Shown: positions 5,413 to 9,786 of the stretch, in pieces | Position numbering within the stretch: position 1 is the stretch's first letter | Layout: every line of letters starts with the position of its first letter | NCBI GenBank assembly: GCA_029856615.1 | Contig: JAHKLF010000037.1 | Span: forward strand, 1 to 9,786 | Length of the DNA stretch: 9,786 nucleotides | Reading direction: 5' to 3' | From: Candidatus Njordarchaeota archaeon | GTDB taxonomy: Archaea > Asgardarchaeota > Njordarchaeia > Njordarchaeales > Njordarchaeaceae | Position numbers and translations under genes: made by a program | The notes under the pieces: model-generated | What the model saw: the letters and a program-made list of their open reading frames with translations, nothing else | What the model was told of the DNA's origin: nothing | The model's database searches: none

Positions 5413-8400
5413 TTGAAGTGCGTTAAACAGTGGATTAAGCCTTTGCCCTCAATAACCGGACAAGATGCGTTTGAAATGAGTAAATATGTGAAATTAGCGT
5501 ACTGGGAAGAGCTCAAACAAGCTTATAAATCTTTCATAGACTTATGTAGAAGTTCAAAAGAAGTCGGAGTTCTATTCATCGTTGGAGAATGGGGACTTGG
5601 CAAAACATCGAGTTTTAAGTCATTAGCAGCACCGTATGTGCATGAAACGGGAGGCACGGCATATGTAATAAAAGCGAGAGACTTGCTCAATATCTATAAA
5701 ACGCTTAATCCATCAGATTACTTATCTGCTGAAAGGTTTATAAGAGCATCTCTAATTACAATAATTAAGGCATACAATCTGGATATAAACACGAATGCAT
5801 CTACTAAAGAAATATATGGAAATCTATTGAAGCTTAATAATTCATCATATATTATATTACTAATAGATGAATATGAAAGTCTAATTAGTGAAAGATTAGA
5901 GGAGACATTAGAACTCCTAGATAGCTTGGCTGGGCTGGTTAACGGAGAGTACTTACCCTTTTCAAGAAAGGGAGAGTTTGCTGGGACTCTTCTCTTAGCG
6001 ATTTCTTTAACGCCACAAGCCCTAGCTAGATTTAAATCGGAAATTTCGGCTCAAGAAATAATTGGAAGAAGTCTTAGAAGAGTTTTGCGTTCAATTGAAC
6101 TAAGACCTTTGAGGAGATTGGAAGCTTATGAGTTATTTATTGGATTATTAAGGTATATTTATGCGGGAAAATTACCAAAAAAGATTCCTCTTCCCACATT
6201 ATCACTAATAGATACATTTTATAGAGTTAGTGGTGGAAATCCTGGGTATTTTATTCTCATAGTTAATAGGTTACTTAGTATTTTATTGAAAAGAGGGTGT
6301 CCTAATGGTTATGTTAAGATAGCTTCATACGAAGATGTAAAGGACGCGCTAAAGGGAATTTTGATTGAAGAATTAGGCGAAGAAAGACTGGATCTGATAG
6401 ATGAAAATAGAATATCTTTTTACGAGGATTTGATAACGTCGGAAGATCCAATAAATGGGATTAATGTTGCGAAAATATTTCGTGCTCTGGCTCTTTCCTC
6501 CTTTCCCTTAAGTTTAAATGAAATTAAAGAAATGCTTCAGGAGGAAATCAATGTTAATTTGCTTCACGCAGAGAGGTTAATTAAAAAAGCTCTCGGCGTG
6601 TTAATTAGAGTTCCTCTTCTCAAATTTAAACCTGTTAATATTAAGGACGTAATCCGTATTATTTCGTCATTTTCATCTATGGTGTCAAAAGAGGAATTAG
6701 AGAAAATTAGGGACTTCTTAGAGCAGTATAAGAAAATCAAGCTCTCTAATAGTGAATTACGGGAAACCTATTACTTAATTCCAGAAGACTATGAAACATT
6801 GGAGGTATTGTTAGAAGAAGCCGAGCTTAGGTTTGGTATTAATTATGCTGTGATATCAAATATTTTGACTCAGCTATTCGAGCTTAAAAGCTCTCATAAT
6901 GAGGTATTTTACAAGCTAAATGAGGATATTCTTGACGAAGTCTTCCCCCCGATATGTCCTATATGCCCAGCATCTCTTAGTAAGAGTGATGCTTTAAGGA
7001 TATGGAGAGAAACGCTCAAAGAGGTTTCAGAGGGTACTGTTTCGGCAATAGAGCTTGGTAAAGCTCTCTCGATATTAATATTTCCAGAGATCTTCGAGAG
7101 CGAAATGGATTATGCTGAGGGTATGTGTTATGTAAAATCTATAAGATATGGAAACCATGACATTAGATTAAGATTTATCCCAATTGCGGTTATAAATAAT
7201 AGAGATCTTTATCCAGAAGTTTTTATGAGGAAGTTTTCGGAGATCCTAAAGCAAGCTCCACTGGTCTTCCTTTTCACTAAGGAAAACCTAGCTCCTTTAG
7301 CTAAAAATTTAGCATCATATCTATCAAATATCTATAAAATTGAGATTCTAACGTTAAGTACTGCTGATATGGCGGTTTTATATGGACTGAAAAAGCTGGT
7401 AAAAGAAGGACTAAAAATCAATAGAGATTTCATTAGAAGGGTTCTAAATAATCTAAGAGTGAAGTATCGTATAACGCACGAGAGGATAATAAATCTTCTA
7501 TATGAATGCCAAATGGCTGGTATTTTATTAATAAGACTGGATTGGCCTCATTCACCCAGCTTATCCGTATTGCCTAGTGTTTATGATTATTTTCTAGCAT
7601 TTCCATCAGCTACTATGGACGCCAAAAACGTTTTTGAGTGGGTTCGTGACAACATAAAGGGGAAGATGTTACACGGGAGAAAAAGCAAAGAGATTCCGTG
7701 TGGGGCGGATATTGAAAATTACGAAACGCTAAAGAAATTGGAAAATTATTTAGTTAGAGCTGGGTTCCTTAAAGCTCTGGGAGAAAGAGTTATAATTACA
7801 AATTCTCCAATTGAGAGCAGATTGATAAGCCTCTTAAAGCAATTAGGTGAAATTTCGATTAATGATATTTACCGCTATTTTATTTTTGGACGGGAAGAGG
7901 AAGAGCTTGCAAAAACCGGGAAGTCCCTTTTACATACTATCTATATACCAATCCTAATGAGGAAGGGTATAATTTATTCTGAGAAAGTTAAGGAAGGAGA
8001 CGAAGTACGTGAGATAATAAAATTAAAAGAGCTTAATGAGTTAGAGAGGGAAAGCCGTCTATCAATTGAGCAGCTTGAGAAGAGGTTTCTAGTTAGTGAT
8101 GAATACTGGAGAAAAATGAGTATCATTGTATCATGCAAAGAGCGTGGATGCAGAGTGATCTCACTATCAGCTGTCTTAGATTTTCTCAAATCTCTATACT
8201 CTGTGGCAATAAATCTAAAGCATGATTCTGATAGGAGACGTATTTTAGCAACAATAATCAGGTTATCAAAGCACTATTCGTCAACGTATTTTGAGTTAAT
8301 TACCCTAGCATATAAGACGTCCATGGAATTACTAAGTGAAATGAAAACAGAACTGATAAGAATCAAAAGAGACCTAAGTAAGCTTAATGAGCACCTCTTG

Positions 8401-9669
8401 AATCTAGGCTTAATATTTGACGCTGAAAGATTAAGTGAAATTCAAGAGCTAGAGAGGCATATTGAGGAATATGAAGATCTAATTAATAAAGAATTCACAC
8501 AAGAAGAGGTAATAGGCATTCTTTTTGATACGAGAAGAGGCTTAAATCTTAATGAAGTTTTTGATCATAAAAAGATAAAAACAAAACATGGAAAGCTTGA
8601 TGAGGCTTCAGCTGCAAGAGCTTTTTACTTGAATCCGAAGCTATATATGCTAAAAGAGGTTTATAATTCATTCAAGCAGTGTGCCCAGGAAGTTAAAGTA
8701 GAAATAAATAAATTGAATGAATCCGTTAGGAGATTTGATGAACTTGACAGAATGGCGTTAGAAGTCCGTGAGTTGATGAGTAAATTACTTAGAAGTTTAA
8801 AGGTGAAATTCGCAAAGACAGAACTATTAGATAATAAAACTTTAGTTTTAAGATCGATGCCAATTAGTTCTCTTAGAGAGGGATTAGAAAAGCTTAAAGA
8901 ACTGGAAATGGAAGTTAGTAAGATAAGAAAATTCTTAGAAGCGTCTAGGAATACTCTGAGGAATATCCTTCGAATCATTAAACAAACTAAAGACTACATG
9001 GATGAGTATTTAGAGATAAAGGCAGCATGTGATAAGAGAAATCTGGAAAGAGACCTATGCGAATCGTTAGTTAGTTTATGGAGTGATCTATGGTTAAAAC
9101 TGAATGACATGGCAAAAAGATTGGTTAATATCAAGCAATTCGACGAATTATATAAAGAGCTTCAAGGATGCGAACAAGAAATAACTCTAATCTTCATTCA
9201 ATTCAAAAAGGCGTTTCAGAGTGCAAGGGAAACTCTAAATGCGCGATATGATTCTGTTAAGCGATTAATTAATGAGTGCGAAACAATAATCAAGAGCATC
9301 ACGGAACTAGAAGATAGAGTGGAGTTCTTAGATATAAAAACTTACAGGGAGCTTCTAGTTAAATTTGATGATGTAAAAAAGGATTTTTACGTGAATGAGA
9401 ATCTATTAAAATGTGAGAAGAATCTTTACTCTATAAGAGAAAGATTCATGAGACTGCTGGAAAAATGCACCGATCCCATCGAAAGAGAATTATCTAAAAA
9501 ACTCACTAATATTACCCCGGGAGAGGATAGAAATTTAATTTCATTGATCTTAGACATAAAAAAGACAACAAATAGATCCCTAGAGGAAGTAATTATAAAG
9601 ATCATGAGAAAACTAATAAAATTAGCTGAGCAAGGAGAAGTCATAGTCATAATTAGGAGAAACGAATAA
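5413..9669 (+). CDS. Giant P-loop ATPase (AAA+/KAP-STAND-like) with winged-helix middle and long coiled-coil C-terminus; family not recognised
   Basis: 1418 residues from TTG 5413; a longer version from ATG 5377 would add 12. Residues about 45-300 form a P-loop ATPase. Walker A is GEWGLGKT (58-65), with a tryptophan as in KAP NTPases. Walker B is LLIDEYES (149-156). A sensor-1-like strand LLLAISLT (193-200), an arginine-rich stretch from R219 to R232 and GGNPGYFI (274-281) suggest an AAA+/STAND fold. Residues about 300-800 are mixed alpha/beta without a known motif, apart from a CPICP at 515-519. Residues about 803-873 look like a winged helix. From about 880 to the end the chain is charged, helical and coiled-coil-like, broken by a less coil-like segment at about 1035-1080. 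There is no signal peptide, membrane segment or recognised nuclease motif. Co-transcription with the HerA-like translocase suggests a shared complex, perhaps as clamp, loader or sensor. The layout recalls BREX BrxC/PglY only in general form. Confidence 0.85.
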   Translation: MKCVKQWIKPLPSITGQDAFEMSKYVKLAYWEELKQAYKSFIDLCRSSKEVGVLFIVGEWGLGKTSSFKSLAAPYVHETGGTAYVIKARDLLNIYKTLNPSDYLSAERFIRASLITIIKAYNLDINTNASTKEIYGNLLKLNNSSYIILLIDEYESLISERLEETLELLDSLAGLVNGEYLPFSRKGEFAGTLLLAISLTPQALARFKSEISAQEIIGRSLRRVLRSIELRPLRRLEAYELFIGLLRYIYAGKLPKKIPLPTLSLIDTFYRVSGGNPGYFILIVNRLLSILLKRGCPNGYVKIASYEDVKDALKGILIEELGEERLDLIDENRISFYEDLITSEDPINGINVAKIFRALALSSFPLSLNEIKEMLQEEINVNLLHAERLIKKALGVLIRVPLLKFKPVNIKDVIRIISSFSSMVSKEELEKIRDFLEQYKKIKLSNSELRETYYLIPEDYETLEVLLEEAELRFGINYAVISNILTQLFELKSSHNEVFYKLNEDILDEVFPPICPICPASLSKSDALRIWRETLKEVSEGTVSAIELGKALSILIFPEIFESEMDYAEGMCYVKSIRYGNHDIRLRFIPIAVINNRDLYPEVFMRKFSEILKQAPLVFLFTKENLAPLAKNLASYLSNIYKIEILTLSTADMAVLYGLKKLVKEGLKINRDFIRRVLNNLRVKYRITHERIINLLYECQMAGILLIRLDWPHSPSLSVLPSVYDYFLAFPSATMDAKNVFEWVRDNIKGKMLHGRKSKEIPCGADIENYETLKKLENYLVRAGFLKALGERVIITNSPIESRLISLLKQLGEISINDIYRYFIFGREEEELAKTGKSLLHTIYIPILMRKGIIYSEKVKEGDEVREIIKLKELNELERESRLSIEQLEKRFLVSDEYWRKMSIIVSCKERGCRVISLSAVLDFLKSLYSVAINLKHDSDRRRILATIIRLSKHYSSTYFELITLAYKTSMELLSEMKTELIRIKRDLSKLNEHLLNLGLIFDAERLSEIQELERHIEEYEDLINKEFTQEEVIGILFDTRRGLNLNEVFDHKKIKTKHGKLDEASAARAFYLNPKLYMLKEVYNSFKQCAQEVKVEINKLNESVRRFDELDRMALEVRELMSKLLRSLKVKFAKTELLDNKTLVLRSMPISSLREGLEKLKELEMEVSKIRKFLEASRNTLRNILRIIKQTKDYMDEYLEIKAACDKRNLERDLCESLVSLWSDLWLKLNDMAKRLVNIKQFDELYKELQGCEQEITLIFIQFKKAFQSARETLNARYDSVKRLINECETIIKSITELEDRVEFLDIKTYRELLVKFDDVKKDFYVNENLLKCEKNLYSIRERFMRLLEKCTDPIERELSKKLTNITPGEDRNLISLILDIKKTTNRSLEEVIIKIMRKLIKLAEQGEVIVIIRRNE

Positions 9670-9674
9670 AATAT

Positions 9675-9786
9675 TCAAGTTATAATTCCAATGATGGCAG
9701 TACGGTTAGACTCAGCTTTGAAGGCATCGCCCTTAACTTTCTTTGCATGAATCTTGAGGTAAACAAGAGGGTAACCAAGAGTATAA
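9675..9786 (-). CDS. C-terminal end of an unidentified convergent protein (cut by window edge)
   Basis: The minus strand holds 36 open codons ending at TGA 9675-9677, reading in part YPLVYLKIHAKKVKGDAF and ending IIGIIT. The alternating hydrophobic/charged pattern looks like a real protein end. Its codons (CGT, AAG, GGC, GCC, ATC) are richer in G/C-ending forms than the giant gene's. It starts beyond the window and I do not recognise it. A second minus frame is also open here for 37 codons, so this call is tentative. If real, it is tail-to-tail with the giant gene, 5 nt apart, and closes the herA-like operon on the right. Confidence 0.4.
   Translation of the reverse strand, partial: YTLGYPLVYLKIHAKKVKGDAFKAESNRTAIIGIIT

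Noticed and set aside
6955..6969. CPICP in the giant protein as a zinc finger
   Set aside because: Only one cysteine pair is present; no second CxxC or histidine pair lies nearby, so metal binding is not supported.
9664..9676. GAATA-AAA-TATTC palindrome at the end of the giant gene as a terminator hairpin
   Set aside because: Five A/T-rich base pairs with a 3-nt loop and no following T-tract is too weak, and such palindromes are expected by chance in this composition.
1..9786. CRISPR arrays, tRNAs, rRNAs, insertion sequences
   Set aside because: No regularly spaced repeats, tRNA-like folds, rRNA segments, transposase motifs or terminal inverted repeats were seen by eye on either strand.

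Overview
The window looks like chromosomal DNA of a thermophilic archaeon, probably of the Thermoproteota/TACK lineage; this is an inference, as there is no rRNA to place it. It is AT-rich and prefers AGA/AGG for arginine and ATA for isoleucine. TATA-like boxes lie upstream of the genes. Five genes have a GGTG ribosome-binding core 5-7 nt before an ATG, GTG or TTG start. The hydrogenase-maturation pair at the left edge is of the archaeal type: HypA with a Mrp/MinD-like ATPase instead of the GTPase HypB.

Layout: (1) 1-1064, minus strand: hypA followed by a tightly coupled Mrp/MinD-type ATPase that runs off the left edge; together they probably insert nickel into [NiFe]-hydrogenase. (2) 1065-1311: divergent intergenic region. 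(3) 1312-3057, plus: a CLC chloride channel/transporter with two C-terminal CBS domains. (4) 3168-3533, minus: a small all-helical, HEPN/PaREP1-like protein. (5) 3534-3737: divergent intergenic region carrying a duplicated pair of short sequence blocks that include the promoter of the small gene. (6) 3738-9669, plus: a two-gene operon of a HerA-type hexameric DNA translocase and a 1418-residue protein with an N-terminal P-loop ATPase domain, a middle mixed region with a likely winged helix, and about 500 residues of helical, coiled-coil C-terminus. (7) 9675-9786, minus: the C-terminal end of an unidentified convergent gene, cut by the window edge.

The unusual part is 3168-9669. HerA normally travels with the nuclease NurA and often Mre11-Rad50; here its only co-transcribed partner is the giant ATPase/coiled-coil protein, which I cannot assign to a named family. 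The operon seems to be bounded on the left by the divergent HEPN-like gene and on the right by a convergent gene five bases past its stop codon. The two or three genes may therefore be a complete module, plausibly a DNA-translocating defence or genome-maintenance complex with a possible HEPN effector. That function is a hypothesis. The HerA family call, the P-loop and the coiled coil are read directly from sequence.
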